Below, piece by piece: positions 31,923 to 39,874 of a DNA stretch of 45,029 nucleotides. The stretch comes from JBBRZF01 sp038236965. GTDB lineage: Bacteria; Acidobacteriota; Terriglobia; Terriglobales; Acidobacteriaceae. How positions within the stretch are numbered: position 1 is the stretch's first letter; every line of letters starts with the position of its first letter. The stretch is from contig JBBRZF010000004.1 in the NCBI GenBank assembly GCA_038236965.1, forward strand, positions 1 to 45,029, read 5' to 3'. The notes under the pieces were generated by a model, which was not told the DNA's origin, searched no databases, and saw only the letters and a program-made list of their open reading frames with translations. Both the position numbers and the translations under genes were made by a program.

Positions 31923-33011
31923 TCAGTCGCCGAAGCCGATGCCTATGGATTTGGCTGTGCGCACCATTTCGCCGTCGGGATCGACGGTCTTCAGTCGGCC
32001 GATGGCTTCGGAGATTTCGACGACCTGTACTTTTGCATCGCGCAGGGCGACCATCTTGCCGAAGCCGCCCTGGGCGATGAGATCGACGGCGGCGACCCCG
32101 AAGCGCGTGCTGAGGATGCGGTCGAAAGGAGTGGGGGAGCCTCCGCGCTGCACGTGTCCGAGGACGGTGACGCGGACTTCCTTTTTGGAGACCATGCCGA
32201 TGGCTTCGCCGATGACGTTGCTGACGGCGCCGGTGCGCGGGACTGCTCGCTTTTCGTGGTCGAACTTCGCCTTGAGATCGGCGGGCATCTTGATGCCTTC
32301 GGCGATGCAAATGATGGTGAACTTCTTGCCGAAGATGCTGCGCTGGTTGATCTGTTCGCAGACGCGGTCGATGGTGAACGGAATCTCGGGGATGAGGATG
32401 ATGTGGGCGCCTCCGGCGATGCCAGTTTCGAGCGCGATCCATCCGGCGTCGCGTCCCATGACTTCGACGATCATGACGCGGTGATGCGATTCGGCGGTGG
32501 TGTGTATGCGGTCGAGCGCCTCGGTGGCGGTGCTGAGCGCTGTGTCGAAGCCGAAGGTGATCTCGGTGGCGCAGAGATCGTTATCGATGGTCTTGGGAAC
32601 GCCGACGACGGGCAGTCCCTTGTGGAAGAGGTCGAGGCCGATCTTCTGGGTACCGTCGCCGCCGATGACGATGAGGCAATCGAGGCCGAGGGCCTTGGCG
32701 TTGCGTATGACGTCGTCGGACAAGTCGCGGACCGTGTTCTTGCCTTCGGTGTTCAATTTGTAGGCGAAGGGATTGCCGCGATTGGTGGTGCCGAGGATGG
32801 TGCCACCGCGAGGCAGGATTCCGCTTACATCTTTGAGGGTGAGCGGGATGGCTTTTTCCGGCCAGATGAGGCCGTCGAAGCCGTCGCGTATGCCGATGAC
32901 GTCGTAGCGATACTTGAGGATGGCGGTCTTTACGGCTCCGCGAATGACAGCGTTGAGTCCGGGGCAGTCTCCGCCTCCGGTGCAGATTCCAATCTTTCTA
33001 ATCTCATTCAT
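31923..33011 (-). CDS. pfkA: 6-phosphofructokinase
   Basis: Phosphorylates fructose 6-phosphate in glycolysis. 362 residues. The opening IGICTGGGDCPGLNAVIRG is the nucleotide-binding start. The diagnostic sites are GGDG at residues 117-120 (Gly at the position equal to E. coli 104, typical of ATP use) and VPKTIDND with Lys140 (equal to 124, where ATP enzymes usually have Gly and PPi enzymes Lys). MGRDAGWIALE and HVQRGGSPTPFDRIL complete the substrate site. The Gly/Lys mixture places it in the group sometimes called III, so donor preference (ATP or PPi) should not be assumed. It stands alone. Confidence 0.95.
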   Translation of the reverse strand: MNEIRKIGICTGGGDCPGLNAVIRGAVKTAILKYRYDVIGIRDGFDGLIWPEKAIPLTLKDVSGILPRGGTILGTTNRGNPFAYKLNTEGKNTVRDLSDDVIRNAKALGLDCLIVIGGDGTQKIGLDLFHKGLPVVGVPKTIDNDLCATEITFGFDTALSTATEALDRIHTTAESHHRVMIVEVMGRDAGWIALETGIAGGAHIILIPEIPFTIDRVCEQINQRSIFGKKFTIICIAEGIKMPADLKAKFDHEKRAVPRTGAVSNVIGEAIGMVSKKEVRVTVLGHVQRGGSPTPFDRILSTRFGVAAVDLIAQGGFGKMVALRDAKVQVVEISEAIGRLKTVDPDGEMVRTAKSIGIGFGD

Positions 33012-33135
33012 AGGCAGGCAGTGCGCAGTAAAGGATAGATGGCATGGACTTAAGCTCCCGAGTTTACAACATCGGCAGAAAAGCCATACTGCTGCACTAT
33101 GAGTCCCGAGATGCCGGGCGCGTTGCGCGTGCGAA

Positions 33136-33780
33136 CTACTGGACGGTGACGGAAGTATTCACGGTGATGGTGGCGGTGGAGGTGGTGGCTGACGCGGTGA
33201 CGGTCGCGGTTCCCGCCTTTACGCCGGTGGCCAGCCCCGAGCTGTTGATGACGAGAATAGAAGTGTCCGACGAGGTCCACGCAACCAGCGAGGTTATGTC
33301 CTGCGTGGTGGTGGTGCTGTCGAAGTTGCCAGTCGCCGTGAATTGCCGGGGTGTCCCGTTGGTGATGGTGGGGGCGGCGGGCGCGAGGGTGATGGAGGTA
33401 AGCGCAGTGGCGCTGACGTTGACGGCGGCGCTTCCCTGCACATTCTGAGAAGCGGCGGTGACGGTGGAACTTCCGGCGGCAACGGCCGTGACGATTCCGA
33501 CGGCGCTGACGGTGGCAACCGTAGTGTTGCTGCTGGTCCAGGAGGCGCTGCTGGTGATATCGGAAGTAGTGCCGTTGCCGTTCACACCAGAGGCGGAGTA
33601 TTGCTGGGTTTCGCCAGCCTTCATGAAACGACTGGTAGGGGTTACGTTGATGTGGTCGAGAGAACGCTCAGACGGGAAAAATCCGTCGCAAGCAGCAGTC
33701 GTCAACAGCATGAGGATCACGAAAAAAAAAGCGGCAAAACTAGTAATGCGACGATTGTGATTATGAGTGCGCGAGTTCAT
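33136..33780 (-). CDS. Lipoprotein with two bacterial Ig-like (Big2) domains
   Basis: 214 residues, exported. The signal peptide contains SFAAFFFVILMLLTTAAC with a lipobox (TAAC), so probably a lipoprotein. Two Ig-like repeats follow: LDHINVTPTSRFMKAGETQQYSASG...ITSSASWTSSNTTVATVSAVGIVTAVAAGSSTVTA and LTSITLAPAAPTITNGTPRQFTATG...ITSLVAWTSSDTSILVINSSGLATGVKAGTATVTA, both with the Big2 pattern W-x-S-S-x-x-x-V/I-A/L-x-x-x-x-x-G-x-x-T-x-x-x-x-G. It ends directly after the second domain. GAGGGA precedes the ATG. It is probably a cell-surface adhesion or spacer protein; acidobacterial genomes carry many such proteins. Confidence 0.88.
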   Translation of the reverse strand: MNSRTHNHNRRITSFAAFFFVILMLLTTAACDGFFPSERSLDHINVTPTSRFMKAGETQQYSASGVNGNGTTSDITSSASWTSSNTTVATVSAVGIVTAVAAGSSTVTAASQNVQGSAAVNVSATALTSITLAPAAPTITNGTPRQFTATGNFDSTTTTQDITSLVAWTSSDTSILVINSSGLATGVKAGTATVTASATTSTATITVNTSVTVQ

Positions 33781-33870
33781 TCATCCCTCGTACGAACACA
33801 GGATTCTATCAAAAACAGTGTTCCCACAATGTAAAGACTGGATTCCGGGGAAAAGGTTGCGGTGTCACGG

Positions 33871-34311
33871 CTAGATAATGCGATTTTCTCCGGAACGAGA
33901 GATGCGTTCGTCGATGGGTTTTCGACCGGCAAAACCCTCTTCAGGGGTGTGCCAATGGGTAATGGTGGCCTCACCCATCTTCCAGCAGAGGAGGATGGTC
34001 TCCTTGCCGACGAGGCAGGGGAAATCGAGCAGACCGATGTCTAAGTCCTTGACCTGTACGCCGATAGCATTGATCTCAGCGAAGGCGTCCTTGGCTTTCC
34101 GAAGCGCCTTGTCGCGTTCGGCGCGACGATGCGCCCAGCGCTCGATGGCGACGAAGGTTCCGCCGAGCAGGAGGATGCGTTCGGAAAGACTGGAAAACTC
34201 CGCATCGATGCACTCGATCAGGCTCTTGCTCTCGATGGTGGTACGCAAGAGAGATTCCAGGATCGGCAACAACGATTGAGCTTCTTGCAAGGTGAACGTG
34301 CGGTCGGACAT
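33871..34311 (-). CDS. DUF2203 domain-containing protein
   Basis: About 146 residues from the ATG at 34309-34311; the open frame extends 28 codons upstream through repeat-like DNA and is not counted. It has the family outline: FTLQEAQSLLPILESLL at the start, a long helical pair, then VQVKDLDIGLLDFPCLVGKETILLCWKMGEATITHWHTPEEGFAGRKPID. The VKDLD-x-GL-x-DFP and CW-x-x-GE-x-x-I-x-x-W-H patterns are the signature of DUF2203. Function unknown, soluble. A perfect 18-base inverted repeat lies between it and nadA upstream. Confidence 0.9.
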   Translation of the reverse strand: MSDRTFTLQEAQSLLPILESLLRTTIESKSLIECIDAEFSSLSERILLLGGTFVAIERWAHRRAERDKALRKAKDAFAEINAIGVQVKDLDIGLLDFPCLVGKETILLCWKMGEATITHWHTPEEGFAGRKPIDERISRSGENRII

Positions 34312-34364
34312 CTGTAGGGATAGTTTACTACGGAGGCGGCGGAGGCATTGCAAATTGCGAAATG

Positions 34365-34422
34365 CGAATCGGGAAATCTGAAAGTCAGAAGCCAAGACTT
34401 TGAATTCAGATTTCCCGATTCG
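34365..34422. repeat. Perfect 18-base inverted repeat between nadA and the DUF2203 gene
   Basis: CGAATCGGGAAATCTGAA (34365-34382) and TTCAGATTTCCCGATTCG (34405-34422) are exact reverse complements around a 22-base loop. The right arm is followed by a second CCCGATTCGCAA. It would stop or slow transcription running out of nadA, though no T-run follows. Confidence 0.8.
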
Positions 34423-34445
34423 AAATTACCCGATTCGCAATCGTT

Positions 34446-35561
34446 CTACTGGATTTCCAGCATACGGTCCAAGGCTACTCGCGCCCAGTGTTTCACGTCG
34501 TCCGCTACCTTGATCTGATTGACGATATTGCCGTCCACCAAATTCTCCAAGGCCCAGCAGAGATGCTGCGGAGAGATGCGATACATGGTGGTGCAGAGGC
34601 AGCCGGAGTCGTCAAGCGTGATGATGTGCTTGTCGGGATTCTCGGCGGCCAGGCGGTTGACGAGATGGATCTCCGTACCGATGGCGAAGGACGAACCTGC
34701 GGCGGACTCGCGCACGAGTTTGCGCAACTTGTCGGTGGAGCCAGTGTCGTCTGCCTTCTGACAGACCTCCCATCGACATTCGGGATGGACGATGACCTTC
34801 ATCTCAGGATATTTTGCGCGGACGTGGTCGACGTGTTCCGGCAAAAAGCGCTGATGCACGGAGCAGTGTCCCTTCCAGAGGATGACCTTGGCACGGCGCA
34901 GGCTCTCGGCAGATTGGCCGCCTTGCAGCGCGTAGGGATCCCAGACGACCATTTCGTCGAGCGGGATGTTCATGCCGTGACCGGTGTTGCGTCCGAGATG
35001 CTGGTCGGGGAGGAAAAGGATTTTTTCGTTCTGCGCGTAGGCCCAATCAAAGGCTCCGCGGGCATTGGAGGATGTACAGACGACGCCGCCACGCTCTCCG
35101 CAGAATGCCTTGATGGCGGCGGTGGAGTTCATGTAGGTGATGGGCGTAACGCCTTTGCCACCCTGGTCGGTGATGCCGAGGGCGACGAGTTGGTCCCAGC
35201 AGGCCTCCACCTGCGAAACTTCCGCCATATCGGCCATGGAGCATCCGGCATTGAGGTCGGGCAGGATAACGACCTGTCCGGGACGCGCGAGGACATCGGC
35301 GCTTTCGGCCATGAAGTGCACTCCGCAGAAGACGATGTAGCGTCCGCGCGCGTTGGCGGCTTGCTGGGAGAGTCGATAGGAATCGCCCTGAATGTCGGAA
35401 AAACGGATGACTTCGTCGCGTTGGTAATGATGTCCGAGGATGACGAGTTCGGAGCCGAGCGTCTGCTTGGCCGCGAAGATGCGCTCATCCATCGACTGGT
35501 CAGGTAGCACCAAATAACTGTCGAGGGAACACGATGTGTCGCCGGGCACTGCTGTAGCCAA
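34446..35561 (-). CDS. nadA: Quinolinate synthase A
   Basis: Condenses iminoaspartate with dihydroxyacetone phosphate to quinolinate in NAD synthesis, with a 4Fe-4S cluster. 371 residues. Landmarks: LGHHYQRDEVIRFSDIQGDSYRLSQ, FCGVHFMAESADVL (first cluster Cys), DLNAGCSMADMA, VHPECRWEVCQKAD (second cluster Cys region), and DSGCLCTTMYRISPQHL (third). No key residue is missing. The TTG start is preceded by GGCGAGA. nadB and nadC are not in the window. Confidence 0.96.
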   Translation of the reverse strand: MATAVPGDTSCSLDSYLVLPDQSMDERIFAAKQTLGSELVILGHHYQRDEVIRFSDIQGDSYRLSQQAANARGRYIVFCGVHFMAESADVLARPGQVVILPDLNAGCSMADMAEVSQVEACWDQLVALGITDQGGKGVTPITYMNSTAAIKAFCGERGGVVCTSSNARGAFDWAYAQNEKILFLPDQHLGRNTGHGMNIPLDEMVVWDPYALQGGQSAESLRRAKVILWKGHCSVHQRFLPEHVDHVRAKYPEMKVIVHPECRWEVCQKADDTGSTDKLRKLVRESAAGSSFAIGTEIHLVNRLAAENPDKHIITLDDSGCLCTTMYRISPQHLCWALENLVDGNIVNQIKVADDVKHWARVALDRMLEIQ

Positions 35562-35756
35562 TTTAAGTCTCGCCTTCAGCTCCGGGCTTGGCGCTCGGAA
35601 CGGGGATGTTGAAAGCTTTCACGGCTCCAGCGGGCGCGCATACTTCCCGTCCGCGGGGATGTTGAAGCCGATTACTGCTCTACAAGACTAATGATGCCCG
35701 AAGATAGCGGTCGGACGCAAGTATTCCTTAGTTCCCAGTTCCCTGGTTCAGAGTTG

Positions 35757-36761
35757 CTACCCCCCGATGTGGACCATGGTGCGGCTAGCGGACTGGAAGC
35801 CGGGTTCGCCGATGTGGTGGCGCTCTTCTTTTTGCTCGACGGCAGAGAGGATGCGGGCGCGCAGATCGTCATCTGAGCCGTCGCGACGCATGATGGCATG
35901 CAGGTCGTGTTCGATGACGGAGAAGAGGCAGGTGCGAATCTTGCCGTCGGAGGTGAGACGAATGCGCGAACAGTGTCCGCAGAAAGGGCGTGAGACGGGA
36001 GCAATGATGCCGATATGTCCGCGTCCGTCTTCGAAGACGAAATTGCGCGAGGTGCTGGAAGGGTCGGCATTCACTTCGCGCAAGGGCATCAGCTTTTCCA
36101 GTTCGGCGAGAATCTCGTCCATGCGGACGACAATGTCCGGCGTCCAAACGCGGTCTTCCTCAAGCGGCATGAATTCGATGAAGCGCACCGCGACTTGTTC
36201 TTCACGGGCGAAGTTGGCGAAGGCGAGAATCTGGTCTTCGTTGAATCCGCGGAGGAGAACGCAATTCACTTTGACCGGAGTGAGTCCGACCTCGCGAGCC
36301 GTGCGAACTCCGGCGAGCACGGATTCAAATCCGCTGGGCACGCGGGTGATGCGCGCAAAACGGACGGGATCGACGGCGTCCATGGAAACGGTGACGCGAT
36401 TTAATCCGGCGCGTTTGAGAGGCTCGGCCATTTCGGCGAGCAGATGTCCGTTGGTGGTGATGGCGAGGTCGAGCGGTGTGTCGCGCAAGGTGCGGAACTG
36501 CGAGAGTTCGCGCACAAGATCGACGATGCCTTTGCGCAGGAGCGGTTCGCCTCCGGTGAGACGGATCTTTTCGATTCCCAAGGAGACGAAGACACGCGCC
36601 ATGCGCAGGTAGTCCGCCATCGGAAGGTCGCTGAAAAGAGCGCCCTCATTGCCTGTCCGACAATAAACGCACTTGTAGTTGCAGCGGTCCGTGATGGAGA
36701 TGCGCAGGTCGGTGATGCTGCGTCCGAATTTATCTTGTAGAGATTTGTCGTGTAAAGACAA
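35757..36761 (-). CDS. moaA: GTP 3',8-cyclase MoaA
   Basis: Radical-SAM enzyme that rearranges GTP in the first step of molybdenum cofactor synthesis. From the TTG at 36759-36761 it has 334 residues, the usual length. The radical-SAM cluster CNYKCVYC (C27, C31, C34) follows FGRSITDLRISITDR. LTGGEPLLRKG and SMDAVDPVRFARIT are present, and the C-terminal substrate cluster is CGHC-x-x-x-R-x-x-x-x-x-G-x-x-x-x-C. The protein ends in GG (MVHIGG), the usual C-terminal Gly-Gly tail. The reading frame stays open upstream to 36947, but that stretch is the leader RNA described below, not protein. No other Moco gene is nearby. Confidence 0.95.
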   Translation of the reverse strand: MSLHDKSLQDKFGRSITDLRISITDRCNYKCVYCRTGNEGALFSDLPMADYLRMARVFVSLGIEKIRLTGGEPLLRKGIVDLVRELSQFRTLRDTPLDLAITTNGHLLAEMAEPLKRAGLNRVTVSMDAVDPVRFARITRVPSGFESVLAGVRTAREVGLTPVKVNCVLLRGFNEDQILAFANFAREEQVAVRFIEFMPLEEDRVWTPDIVVRMDEILAELEKLMPLREVNADPSSTSRNFVFEDGRGHIGIIAPVSRPFCGHCSRIRLTSDGKIRTCLFSVIEHDLHAIMRRDGSDDDLRARILSAVEQKEERHHIGEPGFQSASRTMVHIGG

Positions 36762-36844
36762 GTTCGCCCGATCCGTAAATTCGTGAACAGAATGTGCGAG
36801 GAAAAGGCGGAGGGACACACAAGTGGATGTGTGCGCTGCGCGTT

Positions 36845-36955
36845 TCTTTTCCAAGCACGGGAGGCACGGACGTTTCCATCCGAACCCTTGGCTTCCCAAA
36901 CTGATGGAAGCACCGCCGAGGGCTCCGGGTATGCCCGAAGGAGCCATCGGTCAGA
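36845..36955 (-). promoter_or_regulatory. Candidate Moco RNA motif (molybdenum cofactor riboswitch) in the moaA leader
   Basis: About 110 bases on the minus strand, ending roughly 84 bases before the moaA start. It shows nested pairing CCGA-x-GGCTC...CGGG-cata-CCCG...GAGCC-x-TCGG (36950 to 36917), then CGGTGCTTCC with the hairpin GCTTCC/GGAAGC. A short hairpin CGGA...TCCG leads into the single-stranded block TGCCTCCCGTGCTTGGAAAAG. The blocks CGGTGCTT, GCCTCCCGT and TGGAAA, with a hairpin just before GCCTCCCGT, match what I recall of the E. coli moaA Moco RNA (Rfam RF01055). Location before moaA fits. No covariance search was possible. Confidence 0.65.
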
Positions 36956-37020
36956 AACACAACTTAAGTATATGAGATGAAGACGAGGACGGAAAGGAAC
37001 AAAAGTAAGCAGACAAAAGA

Positions 37021-37045
37021 AAGCCCGGCGGCAAAACCGGGCTTT
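37021..37045. terminator. Bidirectional terminator upstream of the moaA leader
   Basis: AAGCCCGG (37021-37028) and CCGGGCTT (37037-37044) form an 8-base stem. On the minus strand TTTCTTTTGTC follows; on + TTTTGATC follows. It closes whatever is transcribed from the candidate RNA region next to it. Confidence 0.75.
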
Positions 37046-37290
37046 TGATCAACTCGGAAAATCGAGGAGGAGAGGCCCCTATGCCTCACCGCCGCTCTGC
37101 TGATCTGTTTGCACATGGTTCATAGCGCTATGGCCCGCAAACATGTGCAGATATTAGGATGCACCGTTTTGGCGACAGGAACTGCATTTCAAAGCTGCAA
37201 AAATGTACCTAGCCCGAAAGTAAGGCGGTTGGGGGAGGGCCAGAAACCGGTACGGGCCGCCGGAGCCTTCCGAATGGCCGCACCTTCTCC
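37022..37290 (-). ncRNA. Candidate structured non-coding RNA, unassigned class
   Basis: This stretch has no gene and no protein-like frame but is unusually self-complementary. Outer stem: GGCCC (37074-37078) with GGGCC (37237-37241), and ACCGCC (37088-37093) with GGCGGT (37224-37229). Inner hairpin at 37103-37152: ATCT/AGAT, GCACATG/CATGTGC and a tip made of the palindrome CATAGCGCTATG. Another hairpin at 37248-37284 pairs GGTACGGGCC with GGCCGCACC around a CGGA...TCCG loop. On the minus strand the array ends at the terminator at 37021-37045. It does not look like tmRNA, SRP RNA or RNase P RNA by their key motifs; 6S RNA or a new class remain possible. Strand is inferred from the terminator. 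Confidence 0.35.
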
Positions 37291-37370
37291 CATTGCTGTA
37301 AGGAAATTTAATGGGACTCAGAAAGTACTACCAAAGCTCGTTGCAAGATTTTGCGAGTTGCGGGCAAACA

Positions 37371-37396
37371 AAACGGCGGAGGTAAATCCGCCGTTT
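37371..37396 (-). terminator. Terminator after ETF-QO
   Basis: AAACGGCGGA, a 6-base loop, TCCGCCGTTT, a perfect 10-base stem, 18 bases past the ETF-QO stop. On the minus strand it ends in a short T-run (GTTTTG). Confidence 0.85.
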
Positions 37397-37414
37397 CGAG
37401 TGAGTTTCGTTGAG

Positions 37415-39130
37415 CTACATTCCATCGTAGTTGGGACCGCCGCCGCCCTCGGGCGGAACCCAGGTGATGATCTCGTAGGGATCCATGATGTCGCAGGTCT
37501 TGCAATGCACGCAGTTGGACGGGTTGAGGTGAATCTCCTTCCCGTTGGGTGCATCGGGCGCGTCCACCATTTCGTAAACATTGGCGGGACAGAAATTCTG
37601 GCACGGGCTGCCGAATTCCTTGATGCAGCGCGTGTTGCAGATGTTGGTGTCGTGGATGATGAGGTGCGAAGGCTGATCCTCTTCGTGCTTGGTGCCGGAG
37701 TGATAGAGATCGGTCAGCTTGTCGAAGGTAAGTTTGCCGTCGCCCTTGGTGGGGCCGAGGAAGGCGGTGCGATCTTCGCCGTGTCCCATCACGTCCCAGA
37801 GAGGGCGCATGCGGGTGTGTCCCGCGTGAGCCGCGTACTTTTCAAACAGGCCGCGGCCTCCGGTGAGCTGCTGCAATCCGGCGTGGAACATTCCGTGGAG
37901 CAGGCCGAGTTCGAAGCCTTGATGGAAGTTGCGGACCTTGTAGAGTTCATCCTTGATCCACGAGGCGTCGACGCGCTGCTTGAATTTGAGTAGCTGGTCG
38001 GCGGTGAATTTGTCGGCGAGCAGGGCTTCAAAAGCGGTTTCGGCGGCGAGCATGCCGCTCTTGATGGCGAGGTGAATGCCTTTGAGTCGCTGCGCATTCA
38101 GGAATCCGGCGGAGTCGCCGATGATCATCCATCCATCTCCGGCGAGCGGAGGCATGGACCACCATCCGCCGTAGGGTAGCGACTTTGCGCCGTAACGAAT
38201 CATCTTGCCGCCTTCCAGCAATTGACGCACGAAGGGATGCTGCTTGAAGGCCTGCAGAACGTGCTGCGGATCGGTGCGCGGGTCTTGATAGTCGAGTCCG
38301 GTGACGTAGCCGAGCGAGACGACATTGTCTTTGCCGCCATAGATCCATGCGCCGCCGTACTCTTTCGGCGAGAGCGGGTAGCCCATGGTGTAGATGACTT
38401 GTCCGGCACCGACGCGTCCGCTGGGGACCTCCCAAAGTTCTTTTACGCCGACGCCGTAGGTCTGCGGATTGCGTTCGCGATCGAGTTGGAAGCGTCCGAC
38501 GAGTTGCTTGGTGAGCGAACCACGAGGGCCTTCAGCAAAGACTGTTATCTTCGCGCGGAGATCGTAACCGGCCTCGAAGTTGGATTTCTGCTGGCCATGC
38601 TTGTCCACACCTTTATCGTCGGTGCGAACCCCGACGACTTTGTTGTCGTCGATAAGAAGCTCGCTGCCGGCGAATCCGGTGAAGATGGTGATGCCCGCTT
38701 CCTCGACCTTGCTGCCGAGCCACTTGGTGAAGCGGTTGAGCGAGATGACGTAATTGCCGTGGTCGCGCAAAGGCGGAGGCGTGATGGGCGCCTTGAACTT
38801 CGATTTGCGCGTGAGGAAGTAAACGCCTTCCCGGGTGACCTCGGACTCGATGGGCGCTTCCTTCTTCCAGTCGGGAAGCAGTTCGTCCATGGAACGCGGA
38901 TCGAGCAACGCGCCGGAAAGCTGGTGCTGTCCGACCTCGCGCGCTTTTTCGAGCAGGTTGATGTTTTCTTTCGACAGCGGCGAGTCAGGATGGGCGGCGT
39001 TGTGCTCGTCGATGAGTTGCGAGAGACGCAGCGCGCAGGCCATTCCGGCCGGGCCGCCGCCAACGATCACAACGTCGGCATCCATCTGGGGATGGTCGAC
39101 GTTCGGTATTGGCTTTCGGAAGACGATCAT
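37415..39130 (-). CDS. Electron transfer flavoprotein-ubiquinone oxidoreductase
   Basis: Takes electrons from reduced ETF (fed by acyl-CoA dehydrogenases) and passes them to quinone at the inner membrane. 571 residues. The N-terminal FAD site is ADVVIVGGGPAGMACALRL. VVSLGYVTGLDYQDPRTDPQ and LAGDGWMIIGDSAGFLN are FAD and quinone-domain landmarks. The C-terminal 4Fe-4S domain has CNTRCIKEFGSPCQNFCPANVYEM and NCVHCKTCDIMDPYEIITWVPPEGGGGPNY, which is typical of the family. All cluster cysteines are present. The ATG has GGAAAAAGAA upstream. It is the third and last part of the ETF electron path encoded here. Confidence 0.97.
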   Translation of the reverse strand: MIVFRKPIPNVDHPQMDADVVIVGGGPAGMACALRLSQLIDEHNAAHPDSPLSKENINLLEKAREVGQHQLSGALLDPRSMDELLPDWKKEAPIESEVTREGVYFLTRKSKFKAPITPPPLRDHGNYVISLNRFTKWLGSKVEEAGITIFTGFAGSELLIDDNKVVGVRTDDKGVDKHGQQKSNFEAGYDLRAKITVFAEGPRGSLTKQLVGRFQLDRERNPQTYGVGVKELWEVPSGRVGAGQVIYTMGYPLSPKEYGGAWIYGGKDNVVSLGYVTGLDYQDPRTDPQHVLQAFKQHPFVRQLLEGGKMIRYGAKSLPYGGWWSMPPLAGDGWMIIGDSAGFLNAQRLKGIHLAIKSGMLAAETAFEALLADKFTADQLLKFKQRVDASWIKDELYKVRNFHQGFELGLLHGMFHAGLQQLTGGRGLFEKYAAHAGHTRMRPLWDVMGHGEDRTAFLGPTKGDGKLTFDKLTDLYHSGTKHEEDQPSHLIIHDTNICNTRCIKEFGSPCQNFCPANVYEMVDAPDAPNGKEIHLNPSNCVHCKTCDIMDPYEIITWVPPEGGGGPNYDGM

Positions 39131-39219
39131 TTCTTTTTCCAGTTCCTAGTTCTTAGTAGACCCGACTTCTAATCCCGATTCAAATGCATTCACGCTAGGT
39201 ACTCTGTCACGCGGGGTGA

Positions 39220-39783
39220 TTAATGCGCAACCGCGATTTGATGCGCGGAGTCGAGCAGCGCGCGGAGGATTTGTTCTCCGTCAAGCCAGCGCCCGTGTCC
39301 TGAGGTGGTGTTGATGTGTCCTGCGTTGCCAATGTCGATGAGTTTGGCGTTCCAGCTCTTTGCGAACATTGCGGAGCGTTCGAAGCTCGCATAAGGATCG
39401 TTGTGGCTGGCTACTACGACGGCGGGAAAGTTCAACGGCTTGAGCGGGATGGGCAAGAATCCGGTGATCTGGTAGGGAAAATTCGGGACCTCGACATCCG
39501 TGGGAGCGACGATCATCGCGGCCACCACGGGTCCGAACCTTCGCTTGGCCCAGTGCGCTACTGCCAGGCTTCCGCAACTGTGCGAGACGAGGACCACATT
39601 GCGGTCATATCGCGCAACGTATTGCTCGATGATTTGGATCCAGTCAAGGCATTCGGGCGTGACCCAATCGCTTTGTTGGACGCGAATGCAATTTGGCAGG
39701 TCGCGTTCGAAGTGCGACTGCCAATGGTCGGGGCCGGAGCTGTCCAGTCCGGGGACGATGAGGATGGTGGGTACAGGGTTCAT
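39220..39783 (-). CDS. RBBP9/YdeN-family alpha/beta serine hydrolase
   Basis: 187 residues from the ATG at 39781-39783; the TTG six codons upstream is less likely. It has the RBBP9-family outline: TILIVPGLDSSGPDHWQSHFE at the start (the DHWQ motif is typical), the nucleophile elbow VSHSCGSLAVAHW, the acid in VVASHNDPYASFE and the His in NAGHINTTSGHG. The catalytic Ser, Asp and His are all visible. Substrate unknown; these are small esterase-like enzymes. It lies between etfA and ETF-QO on the same strand, with a tandem repeat element between it and etfA. Confidence 0.9.
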   Translation of the reverse strand: MNPVPTILIVPGLDSSGPDHWQSHFERDLPNCIRVQQSDWVTPECLDWIQIIEQYVARYDRNVVLVSHSCGSLAVAHWAKRRFGPVVAAMIVAPTDVEVPNFPYQITGFLPIPLKPLNFPAVVVASHNDPYASFERSAMFAKSWNAKLIDIGNAGHINTTSGHGRWLDGEQILRALLDSAHQIAVAH

Positions 39784-39805
39784 TTGGTGATTGACTGGCA
39801 ATACG

Positions 39806-39874
39806 CCGAGGCTAAAGCCCCCATTATTGCTGCGTGATATGGCAAGACTGAAGTCGTGCCCTGATACAAAGCAT
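39806..39874. repeat. Dispersed palindromic element, copy 3 (first of a tandem pair)
   Basis: CCGAGGCTAAAGCCCC, spacer with GCGTGATATGGC, then AAGACTGAAGTCGTGCC and CTGATACAAAGCAT. One base of the usual palindrome is changed (CAAGACT). Confidence 0.85.

Noticed and set aside
32154..33038. 294-codon open frame on + opposite pfkA
   Set aside because: Antisense shadow with Asp/Gly-rich composition typical of reversed high-GC coding DNA.
36762..36947. 62-residue N-terminal extension of MoaA
   Set aside because: The stretch matches a structured leader RNA, and MoaA proteins normally begin near the radical-SAM domain.
37046..37290. tmRNA, SRP RNA or RNase P RNA identity for the paired region
   Set aside because: The key sequences of those RNAs (tRNA-like CCA end, GGAAGGAAGCAGC-type domain, GAGGAAAGTCCGGGC) are not present on either strand.
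37109..37993. 294-codon open frame on + starting in the structured region and running into ETF-QO antisense
   Set aside because: Most of it is antisense to ETF-QO and crosses two terminator hairpins.
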